The notes: generated by a model from the sequence alone, not told the origin. DNA of 64,000 nt from Geomonas oryzisoli (GCF_018986915.1 NZ_CP076723.1:4492228-4556227); one strand, 5' to 3'; counted from the first letter of the stretch, positions 21,258-30,646 are shown. Translations and numbers: made by a program.

Positions 21258-23528
21258 ATGCAACCACGCTTTGGCATAAGAACCAAACTGCTCCTGTCCA
21301 TTCTCGCCATCCTTCTCATCTCCTATTCCACCCTGATCTACTCGACCATGAAGACCATGAGCGCATCGTTGCGTTCAGAGGTCGACCGTAACCTCGAAAC
21401 AAACCTCACCTACGCCCGCAGCCAGTACCGCGACCGCGCCACTGTAATCAATTATTCGCTGCTGCAGCCGGCCACCGCGCCGGTGGTGCAGGGACATGTT
21501 GCGTCTGGTGATCGCAAATGGCTGGATGACCGGCTGAAACAGGTGCACAGGGTGCTCCCCTCCCTGGATATTTTGCTGATGCTGGATGGCAAAAAGAGGA
21601 TCCTGGCGGGCATCGACACCACTTCGCAGGGCGAGGAGCTGTACCTGCCGGGGATACTGGACCAGGCTCTGGCGGGGAAAAGTGTGGTCAGCTCGACAGA
21701 GATACTGCCGGCTGTAACGCTGTGTCAGGCAGGGGTCAAACGATATTGCGAGGAGGAAAGCAACGCGGAGGCCCTGGTGAACACCGTGGTGGTGCCGGTG
21801 CTCAGCCAAGGCGGCAGCGTCTTGGGCTGCTTCGTCGCAGCCGAAATCCTTAACAACCAGGCGACCCTCCCCATCGACCTTCAGGAGGTATCAGGCAACG
21901 ACGTCGAGGTGAGCATCACCCAGCGGGACATGCGTATCGCCAGCAGCCTGCCGGTTACCGTGCGTGATGCCTCCACCCTCTCCCCGAAGGTCGTCGACGT
22001 GCTGGAGCGGGGCGAGGTGTACCGCGGCGAGGCGCGCATCGGCTCAAGAGACTACGAGACGGTCATCGACCCTATCCTGAACAGCCGGGGCGAATTTGTC
22101 GGTTCCATTTCGGTTGCCGTGGCCATCGAAAGGTTCAGGGAAACCAAGCGGGAAAACCTGGGCAACATCCTGGCGGCGGCCTTCATCGGCATCCTCTGTT
22201 CCTTCGGCTTGGCCTTCCTTGCCTCCCGGTACTTTACCGGTCCGCTGCGGCAGCTGGCGGCAAGCGCCAGCAGGATCGAACAGGGGGACCTGGACCAGAG
22301 GGTCGAGGGTGACCAGGACGACGAGGTGGGGGTGCTGGCCTCTTCGTTCAACAAGATGGTGCAGGCGCTCAAGGAGCGCGACGCCATCATCAACAAGAAG
22401 ACCGACGACCTCCAGGAGCTGAACGAGCAGCTGGAGCGGATGGTAGACGAGCGAACCTCCGCCCTGGTCATGGAGATGGGGAGGCTGGAGGCGGTGTTGA
22501 CGAGCCTTGCCGAGGCGGTGGTGGTGACCGACCTGGACAACAGGGTGGTGCTCTTCAACCCGGCGGCGCAGCAGCTCTTCGAGATGGTGCCGCACCGCGT
22601 GGTGGGGCAGCCGATCGAGCAGGTGTGCGAACTGGTCGGCTTCACGCCGCTCTTGGAGCGGATCAGGGAACTGGGACAGTCCGAGCGCGCCGGCGGGACC
22701 AAGGAGGAGCTGACCGTAAAGGGGAAGCGGCTGCACGTCTACCTTTCCTCCCTCTCCGACGAGTACGGCAACTTCGCCGGCATCGTCCTCTCCATCCGCG
22801 ACGTGACCGTGGAGCAGCAGGTGGACCGCATGAAGACCGAGTTCATCTCGACGGTTTCCCACGAGCTCAAGACGCCGCTTACGTCCATCAAGGGATCGTT
22901 GCAACTCCTCTTGACCCGGAGCAAGTGGCTGACCGACACCGAACGGCAGCTGCTCACCGTCTGCTTCCGCAACACCCAACGCCTGATCCGCCTGATCAGC
23001 GAGATACTGGACATCTCGGGCATCGAATCGGGCGGGATGGTGTTCAAGTTCAAACCGGTCTCCATCGGCGAGCTCACCGTGTACGCGGTCGAAGAGATCA
23101 AGTCCTACGCCATGGGACGCGACATCACCATCGTCAACACCGTCGGCGAACACCTCCCCATGGTGTACGGCGACAGCGACCGCTTGATCCAGGTGATCAC
23201 CAACCTCCTTTCCAACGCGGTGAAGTTCTCTCCCGAGGGGAAGGTGGTCATGATCAGCGCCGAGCAGGAAGGGAACTACGTGGTGGTGTCGGTGGCGGAC
23301 AAGGGGCGCGTGATCCAGTGGTCGGACCGCGACAAGCTTTTCAAGAAATTCCAGCAGATAGAATGCCAGGAGCGTGGCAAGGTGGGGGGGACCGGCCTGG
23401 GACTCGCGATATGCAAGGAGATCGTCGAGCGCCATCACGGCAGGATCTTCTACACCGCAGCCCAGGAGCGCGGCAACACCTTCAGCTTCACCGTGCCAAT
23501 CATAGGGGAGACAGATGCAAAAGGATAA
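21258..23528 (+). CDS. Membrane sensor histidine kinase (HAMP-PAS), altered G1 box
   Basis: A 756-residue sensor kinase. A first membrane segment (about residues 12-32) and a second (about 300-320) enclose a periplasmic sensor region. HAMP (about 320-375), a coiled coil, PAS (about 410-520) and HisKA with VSHELKTPL (His535) follow. The ATPase has an N box NLLSNAVKFSP. The expected DxGxG box reads ADKGRVIQWSD, so the second glycine is lost, while GGTGLGLAICKEIV is intact. The start has AAGGATAGG upstream. The 3' end overlaps the next gene by 14 nt, so the two likely form one signalling unit. Confidence 0.93.
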   Translation: MQPRFGIRTKLLLSILAILLISYSTLIYSTMKTMSASLRSEVDRNLETNLTYARSQYRDRATVINYSLLQPATAPVVQGHVASGDRKWLDDRLKQVHRVLPSLDILLMLDGKKRILAGIDTTSQGEELYLPGILDQALAGKSVVSSTEILPAVTLCQAGVKRYCEEESNAEALVNTVVVPVLSQGGSVLGCFVAAEILNNQATLPIDLQEVSGNDVEVSITQRDMRIASSLPVTVRDASTLSPKVVDVLERGEVYRGEARIGSRDYETVIDPILNSRGEFVGSISVAVAIERFRETKRENLGNILAAAFIGILCSFGLAFLASRYFTGPLRQLAASASRIEQGDLDQRVEGDQDDEVGVLASSFNKMVQALKERDAIINKKTDDLQELNEQLERMVDERTSALVMEMGRLEAVLTSLAEAVVVTDLDNRVVLFNPAAQQLFEMVPHRVVGQPIEQVCELVGFTPLLERIRELGQSERAGGTKEELTVKGKRLHVYLSSLSDEYGNFAGIVLSIRDVTVEQQVDRMKTEFISTVSHELKTPLTSIKGSLQLLLTRSKWLTDTERQLLTVCFRNTQRLIRLISEILDISGIESGGMVFKFKPVSIGELTVYAVEEIKSYAMGRDITIVNTVGEHLPMVYGDSDRLIQVITNLLSNAVKFSPEGKVVMISAEQEGNYVVVSVADKGRVIQWSDRDKLFKKFQQIECQERGKVGGTGLGLAICKEIVERHHGRIFYTAAQERGNTFSFTVPIIGETDAKG

Positions 23529-25047
23529 GATTCTCATAGTGGATGACGAGGCGGACATCGCCCTCATCCTCAAGCTGCAGCTCGAAGACGCCGGTTTCGA
23601 AACGGAGCGGGCCCGCGACGGGGTGGAGGCGCTGGAGGCGATAGAGCGCGAGCCCTTCTCGCTGATCATGCTGGACATCAAGATGCCCCGCATGGACGGC
23701 CTGGAGGTTTTGAGCCGGATCCGCAGCGACCAGACCCCGGTGGTGATGATGACCGCCCACGGCAGCGAGGACATCGCGGTCGACGCCATGAAGAAGGGGG
23801 CGCTCGACTACATCTCCAAACCCTTCTCCTCCGACGACATGCTGCAGAAGGTGGCACGCGCCATCGGCATCGACCGGACCAGGAAGGAGAACGCCAAGCT
23901 GCAACGGCAGTTGGACGAGGAGCGCCTCAAGATGGCGGCGGTGCTCCAGGGGATGGCGGACCTCCTGCTGGCGGTCGACCTGCAGGGAACGATCATCATG
24001 GCGAGCCGGCAGGCGGAGAGCGTCCTTTCCGGGGAGGGAGACCTCAGGGGCAAGGTGCTGGAAGAGGTGCTGAAGGGGGAGGTCCCGGGTGGGGAACTTC
24101 CGGCGCGGACCGTCTTACGCACCGGGGAGCCCTGCCTGGATGTCGCCTACCAGCTTCAGGTCGGCGGACAGCTGGTGCCGGTGCTTTCCTCGGCGGCGCC
24201 GCTCAAAAACGCCGCCGGCGAACTGGTCGGGAGCGTCGAGATCATCCGGGACATCTCCAAGCTGAAAGAACTGGAGCAGGAGAAGGAGGACTTCGTCAGC
24301 ATGCTGTCGCACGACCTGAAGTCCCCGATCACCGCCGTGGTTGGCTCCATCGATCTGGTGCGCGAGGCGAAGCTCGGCCCGATCACCCCGGACCAGCGCG
24401 AGTACCTGAACGCCGCCATCGAGAGCTGCGAGGAGATGGTGGAGATGATAGACACCCTGCTCGGCATCCACAAGTTCGAGGCGGGCAAGATGAAGCTCAG
24501 CTTCAGGGACGAGGACCCCGCCGCCTTGATCAACCGCAGCGTCGCCAAGTTCCAGACTCCGGCTCAACGAGGGGAGATCAAGCTGTTCACCACCATCCCC
24601 CCCGGCCTGCCTCCCGTCTCGGCGGACCGCTCCTCCTTCAACCGCATCATGGGGAACCTCCTCTCCAACGCGGTGAAGTTCACCCCCGAAGGTGGTGAGA
24701 TCGAGGTGTCGGCCGACCTGGTGCAGGACCCGACCACGGTAACGGGAAACGTCCCGGAGCAGAACTACGCGGCGCAGCAGCTCCCCGATGCGGGGGACTT
24801 CGTCCGGATCAGGGTGCGCGACAGCGGGGTCGGCATCCCCAAGGAAGCGCTGGGCTCCATCTTCGACCGCTTCGTCCAGGCCAGGAACCGCCGCCAGGGG
24901 AAGACCCGCGGCACCGGTCTTGGGCTTGCCTTCTGCAGGAAGGCCGTCGACGCCCACGATGGTTACATCTGGGCCGAGAGCGAGCCGGGTGCCGGCAGCG
25001 TCTTTACCATCCTCCTTCCAGCACAGCCGGAGGAGCCCGAGGAGTGA
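23515..25047 (+). CDS. Response regulator-histidine kinase (REC-PAS-HisKA-ATPase)
   Basis: A 510-residue soluble protein. The receiver domain at residues 1-120 has the acidic pair DD at 10-11, phospho-acceptor Asp54 (MLDIKMP) and SKPF. A PAS domain (about 135-240) precedes HisKA with SHDLKSPI (His266). The ATPase has NLLSNAVKFTP, RDSGVGIPKE and GTGLGLAFCRKAV, all intact. No DNA-binding or output domain is present. It probably receives phosphate from the overlapping upstream kinase and passes signal onward; its target is not evident here. Confidence 0.93.
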   Translation: MQKDKILIVDDEADIALILKLQLEDAGFETERARDGVEALEAIEREPFSLIMLDIKMPRMDGLEVLSRIRSDQTPVVMMTAHGSEDIAVDAMKKGALDYISKPFSSDDMLQKVARAIGIDRTRKENAKLQRQLDEERLKMAAVLQGMADLLLAVDLQGTIIMASRQAESVLSGEGDLRGKVLEEVLKGEVPGGELPARTVLRTGEPCLDVAYQLQVGGQLVPVLSSAAPLKNAAGELVGSVEIIRDISKLKELEQEKEDFVSMLSHDLKSPITAVVGSIDLVREAKLGPITPDQREYLNAAIESCEEMVEMIDTLLGIHKFEAGKMKLSFRDEDPAALINRSVAKFQTPAQRGEIKLFTTIPPGLPPVSADRSSFNRIMGNLLSNAVKFTPEGGEIEVSADLVQDPTTVTGNVPEQNYAAQQLPDAGDFVRIRVRDSGVGIPKEALGSIFDRFVQARNRRQGKTRGTGLGLAFCRKAVDAHDGYIWAESEPGAGSVFTILLPAQPEEPEE

Positions 25048-25230
25048 TGCGGCAGCCGCTTCATTAGTTGCCGGAGCAGGCGGGCAGAAGACGGGGAATT
25101 AAAACGTTCTTTAATTATTGGGCTTTTTTCTTTTCAGAAATGTAGTAAAGTAGAGCAGCGTTGGAGAGGAAACCCCTCTCATGGGAGTGCCGGCAGTCGT
25201 TGACATGATCTTGGGAAGAGAGGGGGCCAC

Positions 25231-26355
25231 GTGGCACTGCAAGAAACCGATGCGGGATACCGGGAGCTGTTCGAGGAAAACCCCGAGGCGATGTGGGTCT
25301 GCCACCGCGAGACGAAGCGGTTTTTGGCGGTCAACGAGGCGGCGCTCAGGCTGTACGGCTACCGTCGCAACCAGTTCCTGGAACTGGACCTCTCCCACCT
25401 CGGAGTTGTGGAGCCCCCCGCCGGTGACAGGGACCGGGTAGCCCCCTGTCTGCAGCGCAGGCTGGACGGCGCGGAGTTGGAACTGCAGCTCACCTGGCAC
25501 CCGGTCACCTTTCAGGAAGAGCCGGCCCACCTGGTCCTGGTGCGGCGGCTCGCACCGGGTTCGGAAGAGGGGGACCAGTCGGGGTTGCGGCAGCAGGTGA
25601 CCGAGCAGTTGGCCCAACTGGAGGCGGCGCACCGGGAGCTGGAGGCCTTCAGCTATTCCGTTTCCCACGACCTGCGGGCTCCGTTGCGGCACATCGACGG
25701 GTTCAGCCGTGCGCTCCTTGACGATTACGGCGACAAGCTCGGCAACCAGGGGCAGGAATACTTGACCCGCATCTGCCAGGCGACCGGTAAGATGGCGCAG
25801 CTCATCGATGCCGTTTTGCAACTGGTGCGGGCCGGACGTTCCGAATTGGAGCCCAGGGGCGTCGATCTGAGCGTCAAGGCCCAGGTGATCGCACTGGAGT
25901 TGAAGCACAACGAGCCGGAGCGTCAGGTCGAGTTCGAGATCCCGGACGGTATCAAGGCGGAGGCCGACCCGAAGCTGGCGCGGCAGCTCCTCGAGATACT
26001 GATCGGCAACGCCTGGAAGTTCAGCTCCAAGACCGCCGGGGCCCGGATCCGCTTCGGGCAGAAGGAAGAGGGCGGGGAACGGATCTACTTCGTCGGCGAT
26101 AACGGCGCCGGTTTCGACATGGCCTACGCGGAGAAGCTCTTCACGGTATTCCACAGGCTGCACCGCGCCGACGAGTTCGAGGGGAGCGGTGTCGGGCTCG
26201 CCATCGCCCAGCGCATCGTGACCCGCCACGGCGGCAGGATCTGGGCCGAAAGCGCCCCCGGGGAGGGAGCGACCTTCTATTTCACGCTGGAACGCGGTGC
26301 AATTGACAATGGACAATTGACGATTGACAATGAAAAGCGCGCTGCCAGTAATTGA
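25231..26355 (+). CDS. PAS-containing sensor histidine kinase
   Basis: A 374-residue soluble kinase starting at GTG 25231, with AGAGGGGG upstream. A PAS domain covers about 8-115. HisKA reads VSHDLRAPLRHIDGFSRAL (His146), the phytochrome-like subtype. The ATPase has LIGNAWKFSS, DNGAGFDMAY and GSGVGLAIAQRIV. The last 19 or so residues (from AIDNGQLTIDNE) are encoded by a family E repeat that also supplies the stop codon, so the original C-terminus was probably altered by repeat entry. Confidence 0.9.
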   Translation: MALQETDAGYRELFEENPEAMWVCHRETKRFLAVNEAALRLYGYRRNQFLELDLSHLGVVEPPAGDRDRVAPCLQRRLDGAELELQLTWHPVTFQEEPAHLVLVRRLAPGSEEGDQSGLRQQVTEQLAQLEAAHRELEAFSYSVSHDLRAPLRHIDGFSRALLDDYGDKLGNQGQEYLTRICQATGKMAQLIDAVLQLVRAGRSELEPRGVDLSVKAQVIALELKHNEPERQVEFEIPDGIKAEADPKLARQLLEILIGNAWKFSSKTAGARIRFGQKEEGGERIYFVGDNGAGFDMAYAEKLFTVFHRLHRADEFEGSGVGLAIAQRIVTRHGGRIWAESAPGEGATFYFTLERGAIDNGQLTIDNEKRAASN

Positions 26356-26522
26356 CAAGGGACGGTTGACCGTTAACAATGGATGTCGTCAATTGGCAAT
26401 GGAGCATTGACCATTGACGAATGAAGTCGATAAAAGCCGCTGCCAAAGGATGACAGCGGCTTTTTGACTGGTGCAGATAACAGTTGTAGAAAAAGCGTTT
26501 GTCAATTGTCCATTGTCAATTG
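26300..26522. repeat. Family E unit with perfect 22-bp terminal inverted repeats
   Basis: The 22 bp at 26300-26321 (CAATTGACAATGGACAATTG plus AC) are exactly repeated in inverse at 26501-26522. Further ATTGAC units lie between. The unit contains the upstream kinase's stop codon and a terminator and ends 16 bp before the next start. AACAATTGACAATGG recurs at about 43548. Confidence 0.9.
26433..26465 (+). terminator. Rho-independent terminator
   Basis: AAAGCCGCTG (26433-26442) pairs with CAGCGGCTTT (26454-26463), followed by further T residues. Confidence 0.85.
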
Positions 26523-26538
26523 TCAATTGGGTTTAGAC

Positions 26539-28686
26539 ATGGTTTCCAAAGAGCTCAAACTTCTGCTGGTTGAGGATTCCCAGGAAGACAGCCTGCTGCT
26601 GGTCCGGGAGCTGGTGCGCGGCGGGTACAAGCTGGAGCACCAGAGGGTGGAGACTGCCGAGGGGATGCAGTTCGCGCTGGAACGATGCAAGTGGGATGTC
26701 GTCATCTCCGACTACCGCATGCCCTCGTTCGATGCCTTGGGCGCGCTCCAGGTGCTGCACGAAAGCGGGCAGGACATTCCCTTCATCATCGTCTCCGGCA
26801 AGATAGGTGAGGACCTGGCCGTCGCCGCGATGAAATCGGGCGCCAGCGACTACCTCATGAAAGGGAACCTGGCCCGCCTGGTGCCGGTGGTGGAACGCGA
26901 GTTGCGCGAGTCCGCGGAACGCCGGACGCACCGGCAGACCCAGGACAAGGTGCGCCGCGGCAAGGCGGAGTGGGAATCGGTTTTCGACGCGGTCTCCGAC
27001 CTCATCATCATCACCGACGCCGAAGGGGTAATCTCCCGCTGCAACGGCCGGGTCAAGGCCTACTTCCCCGGCGGGTACGATGCGGTGCTCGGCAAGCGCA
27101 TCGACGAGATCTTCTTCGGAGCCCAGCAGCCCGAGGGGGAGGTGTTCCGGTTCCTGCACAGCCAGGGGGAAGCCGACGAGGACGTCCGCTTCCCCAACCT
27201 GAGCGGCTGGTACAACGTGACCAGTTACCCCATGCGCATCGAGGGGAACGATCGCGGTTTCGTGCACATCATCAAGGACATCACCAAGCGGCGCGAGGTC
27301 GAGGAAGAGAAGCGGACCAGCGATCGCGAGCTCCTCACCCTCTACGCGGTCGCCTTCCGCCTGCAGTACACCAAGGGGGTGGAAAAGGTGATGGGAGACC
27401 TCCTGTTCCAACTGCACAACATGCTGCAGATGGACTTCTCCTGCATCCACCTCTTCGAAGGGGAACGGCTCAGGATGCGGGCCTCGCTGGGGCTCTCCCC
27501 CGCCTTCGAGAAGGCCATGAAGTCGCTGCCTGCCGACGAGGAGTGGAGCAGGCTGGCGCAGAGCGGGCGGCCATTTCTGGGCGAGGAGCCGGACGCGCGC
27601 TTCCCGGAGAAGGCCAAGAAGGCGGCCGTCGCCATGGGGCTGCACTCCTGGTGCACGGTGCCCTTGAAGATCGGCCAGGAAGTGATGGGGGTAATGACGG
27701 TGGGGACACTGTCGGGGCGCAGCTACAGCGACCGCGACGTCTTCCTGCTCTGCTCCATCGCCGGTCAGCTCGCCGTCCTCATCGACAACTACAGCCTGTA
27801 CGACAAGATGAAGGAGAAGGCCGAAGAGCTGTACAAGAGCAAGATGGAGCTCAAGGAAAACCTGCAGAAGGTGAAGAGGGCCAACATCGAGCTGGGGCGG
27901 CTCAACACCGCCAAGAACAACTTCATCGGCATCGCCTCTCACGAGCTGAAGACGCCGATCACCTCCATCATGGGGGGGGCGGAGTTCCTGCTGAAGTATG
28001 CCGGCATCCCGATGTCGCCGGAGCAGCACAGCATCCTCGCCTCGGTGTACGAAGGGACGGTGCAATTGAGGAAGCTGGTCGAGGATCTCTTGTCCATCTC
28101 AAGGATCGAGACCCAGGGACCGCTGGCCCAGAAGAAGCCGGCCAACCTGATGCAGGTCTGCCGCGAGGTGCACAACCTCTTCGCACTGCCGCTTTCCGAG
28201 CGGCACATCAACGTGACTATCGGCGGAGACGAGGCCGATGTGCCGGTCGACGAGGGGTTCGTCACCCTGGCGATCCGCAACCTCATGGAAAACGCCATCA
28301 AGTTCACCCACGACGGGGGCGAAGTGCGGCTTTCCGGGCGGGTCGTGAAGCATGCGCAGTTGAAGGAACTGACCCCCACCCTGCGCCAGTTCTACTCAGC
28401 GTTCCCGAACAACATCGCCACCGCCCAGAATTACTACCTGTTGCAGGTGAGCGACAACGGCATCGGCATTCCCGCCGACGAGCGGGTGAGGATATTCGGC
28501 AAGTTCTACGGAGTGGGCGACATCGCGCACCACTCTTCCGGCGACACTGCCTTCATGTCCAAGGGATCCGGGCTCGGGCTCTCCATCGTGCGCGGAATCA
28601 TGGATGCCCACGAGGGGGTGGTGTGGGTGGAAGAGGCCGCAGGCGGCGGCAGCACCTTCTTTCTGCTTTTCCCACTGCAAAATTAA
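26539..28686 (+). CDS. Hybrid sensor: REC-PAS-GAF-HisKA-ATPase
   Basis: A 715-residue soluble protein; I start at ATG 26539 (MVSKELKLLLVEDSQ) because longer readings come from family E repeat. The receiver domain at 1-125 has phospho-acceptor Asp58 in VISDYRMP. PAS is at about 145-255 and GAF at about 280-425. A coiled coil leads to HisKA SHELKTPITSIMGG (His468). The ATPase shows NLMENAIKFTH, SDNGIGIPADE and GSGLGLSIVRGIM. The stop codon lies inside a 23-bp family F repeat. It is the fourth kinase in the cluster; the signal is unknown. Confidence 0.92.
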   Translation: MVSKELKLLLVEDSQEDSLLLVRELVRGGYKLEHQRVETAEGMQFALERCKWDVVISDYRMPSFDALGALQVLHESGQDIPFIIVSGKIGEDLAVAAMKSGASDYLMKGNLARLVPVVERELRESAERRTHRQTQDKVRRGKAEWESVFDAVSDLIIITDAEGVISRCNGRVKAYFPGGYDAVLGKRIDEIFFGAQQPEGEVFRFLHSQGEADEDVRFPNLSGWYNVTSYPMRIEGNDRGFVHIIKDITKRREVEEEKRTSDRELLTLYAVAFRLQYTKGVEKVMGDLLFQLHNMLQMDFSCIHLFEGERLRMRASLGLSPAFEKAMKSLPADEEWSRLAQSGRPFLGEEPDARFPEKAKKAAVAMGLHSWCTVPLKIGQEVMGVMTVGTLSGRSYSDRDVFLLCSIAGQLAVLIDNYSLYDKMKEKAEELYKSKMELKENLQKVKRANIELGRLNTAKNNFIGIASHELKTPITSIMGGAEFLLKYAGIPMSPEQHSILASVYEGTVQLRKLVEDLLSISRIETQGPLAQKKPANLMQVCREVHNLFALPLSERHINVTIGGDEADVPVDEGFVTLAIRNLMENAIKFTHDGGEVRLSGRVVKHAQLKELTPTLRQFYSAFPNNIATAQNYYLLQVSDNGIGIPADERVRIFGKFYGVGDIAHHSSGDTAFMSKGSGLGLSIVRGIMDAHEGVVWVEEAAGGGSTFFLLFPLQN

Positions 28687-28855
28687 CAGGGATAAAAGGG
28701 ATAAAGGGGATAACACCGGATACCCCCTCAAACAGGGATAAAGGGGATAAAGGGGATAACACCGGATAGCACCTCAAACACTCTAAAGGGGACGGGCACC
28801 CGGCGGAGCTAGTCTCCTGGTTTTTATCCCTGTTATCCCTTTTATCCCTGTTAAT
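28682..28855. repeat. Family F unit with perfect 23-bp inverted ends
   Basis: The 23 bp at 28682-28704 (ATTAACAGGGATAAAAGGGA and on) are exactly repeated in inverse at 28833-28855. Between them lie repeated GGGATAA runs and a degenerate family A fragment (28793-28820). Other GGGATAA runs are at about 44683-44705 and 63905-63932. Confidence 0.88.
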
Positions 28856-28872
28856 CGCTGTTAGGGGAAGTC

Positions 28873-29799
28873 ATGACTCACGCTATTACGTTGCATGACA
28901 TCACCAAGAGCTACGACGGCTTCACGGCCGTGGACGCCTTCTCGCTGGAGGTGCAGCGCGGCACCGTCTTCGGCCTGTTGGGTCCCAACGGCGCCGGCAA
29001 GACCACCCTGATCAAGATCCTCACCACCCTGATGCGCCCTACCCTCGGCGACGCCTTTGTCGAGGGACACAGCGTCCTCACCGCGGGCAAGGAGGTCCGC
29101 CGGATGATCGGCGTGGTCCCCCAGGAAAACAACCTGGACCGCTACCTGACCGCGCGCGAGAACCTCGCCCTGCACGCCAGGCTGCACGGCATGCGCCCCG
29201 CCGCCTACAACCCGCGCCTCGACGAGCTCCTGGAGATGACCGGGCTCGCCGCACGCCAGCACGACTTTCCCGATACCTTTTCCGGAGGGATGCAGCGCCG
29301 CCTGGTGGTGGCGCGCGCCCTGGTGCACGAACCGAGGGTCCTCTTCCTCGACGAGCCGACCACCGGCCTCGATCCCCAGTCCAGGCGCTCCCTTTGGGAC
29401 CACATCCGCGGGTTGCGCCGGAGCATGACCGTCTTTTTGACCACCCACTACATGGACGAGGCCGATGCCCTGTGCGACCGGATCATGATCATGGATCACG
29501 GCAAGAGCCTCGTTGACGGCACCGCCACGCAGTTGAAGGATGCCTTCTCGCGGGCCCACACCTACCAGGTCGAGTTCCGCAACAATGCCGACCGCTATCA
29601 GGGGGTGCTGGCCGGCCTCCCCTTCGTGAAGGGGGTGGAGCGTGACGGGAGCCTGTTCCAGATCACCCTGGCCGACGAAGAGTCGATAAAGCCGCTCATG
29701 GACCACCTCTCCGGCTCCGACATCCGCCGCATTTGCCTGAAGGAGCCCACCCTCGAGGACGTGTTCATCTCGCTGACCGGGGAGAAGGTCAGGGAGTAA
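28873..29799 (+). CDS. ABC-2 type exporter ATP-binding protein
   Basis: A 308-residue ATPase of the DrrA/NodI type. Walker A GPNGAGKTTL is near residues 38-47, the Q-loop is VVPQENNLD, the signature TFSGGMQRRL and Walker B LFLDEPTTGLD. A C-terminal regulatory segment of about 80 residues follows, as in DrrA. The permease starts about 90 bp downstream. The start has TTAGGGGAAG upstream. The substrate cannot be told; drug, lipid or polysaccharide export are all possible. Confidence 0.93.
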   Translation: MTHAITLHDITKSYDGFTAVDAFSLEVQRGTVFGLLGPNGAGKTTLIKILTTLMRPTLGDAFVEGHSVLTAGKEVRRMIGVVPQENNLDRYLTARENLALHARLHGMRPAAYNPRLDELLEMTGLAARQHDFPDTFSGGMQRRLVVARALVHEPRVLFLDEPTTGLDPQSRRSLWDHIRGLRRSMTVFLTTHYMDEADALCDRIMIMDHGKSLVDGTATQLKDAFSRAHTYQVEFRNNADRYQGVLAGLPFVKGVERDGSLFQITLADEESIKPLMDHLSGSDIRRICLKEPTLEDVFISLTGEKVRE

Positions 29800-29807
29800 G
29801 GTCGGAC

Positions 29808-29878
29808 GTCAGACCAGTCAGACCAGTCAGACCAGTCAGACCAGTCAGACCAGTCAGACCAGTCAGACCAGTCAGACC
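29808..29878. repeat. 9-bp tandem repeat between ABC ATPase and permease
   Basis: About eight exact copies of CAGTCAGAC in tandem (family G unit) fill the gap between the two transporter genes, ending at AAAAGGAGCC, the permease ribosome site. Perfect identity suggests recent slippage. Confidence 0.92.
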
Positions 29879-29890
29879 AAAAGGAGCCTA

Positions 29891-30646
29891 ATGTTTAGGG
29901 GCGCTTTTTCCATCTGGGGCAGGGACATGCTGGTGCTCAAGCGCAGCATCTTCTCGGAGCTCGTCTCCGTGATCGCTTACCCCCTCACCCTCTACCTCGC
30001 CTTCGGCTTCGGCCTCAAGGGGTACATCACCGACGTGAACGGCGTCCCCTACCCTCTCTTCATCGCACCCGGCCTCATCTCGATGACGGCGGTCAACGCG
30101 GCCTTCGACGAGAGCTCCTGGAGCATGTGGTTCCATCGCAAGGTGCAGCGCACCATCGAGGAGTACCGCGTCACCCCGGTCACCGTGTACGACATCGTTA
30201 TCGGGAAGATCTTCTCCGGCTTCTCCCAGGGGGCGGTCAAGGCAACGGTGGTCTTCCTGGTCATCCTCGTCCTCACCCCCTTCCGCATCGATTACGCGAA
30301 CCTGCCGATGTACCTTCTGTGCATCGCACTGTCCTCGATGACTTTCTCCTGCCTCGGCACCATCTGCGGTACTGTCATAGACAAACCGGAAAACATCGGG
30401 CGGGTGCAGTCGGTAGTCATAGTGCCGCTCATCTTCATGGCGGGCATTTTCTTCCCGCTTTCATCGTATCCTTCATCCATCCTGCCGCTGATACAGGTTC
30501 TACCCACCACCGCGGTATTCGAGGGCGCGCGTGACGCGATGCTCACAGGAGCGATCCCGTCACAGTACCTGGTCAACCTGGTGCTGAGCGCAGCCATCTG
30601 TTTCACCATCGCCGTATACACCTTCAACCGCAAGATGGCGGAATAA
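29891..30646 (+). CDS. ABC-2 type exporter permease
   Basis: A 251-residue integral membrane protein with about six predicted helices (for example near 20-45, 55-80, 105-130, 135-160, 170-190 and 225-245). It belongs to the NodJ/DrrB branch and pairs with the preceding ATPase. AAAAGGAGCCTA precedes the ATG. The family is clear; the transported compound is not. Confidence 0.92.
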   Translation: MFRGAFSIWGRDMLVLKRSIFSELVSVIAYPLTLYLAFGFGLKGYITDVNGVPYPLFIAPGLISMTAVNAAFDESSWSMWFHRKVQRTIEEYRVTPVTVYDIVIGKIFSGFSQGAVKATVVFLVILVLTPFRIDYANLPMYLLCIALSSMTFSCLGTICGTVIDKPENIGRVQSVVIVPLIFMAGIFFPLSSYPSSILPLIQVLPTTAVFEGARDAMLTGAIPSQYLVNLVLSAAICFTIAVYTFNRKMAE

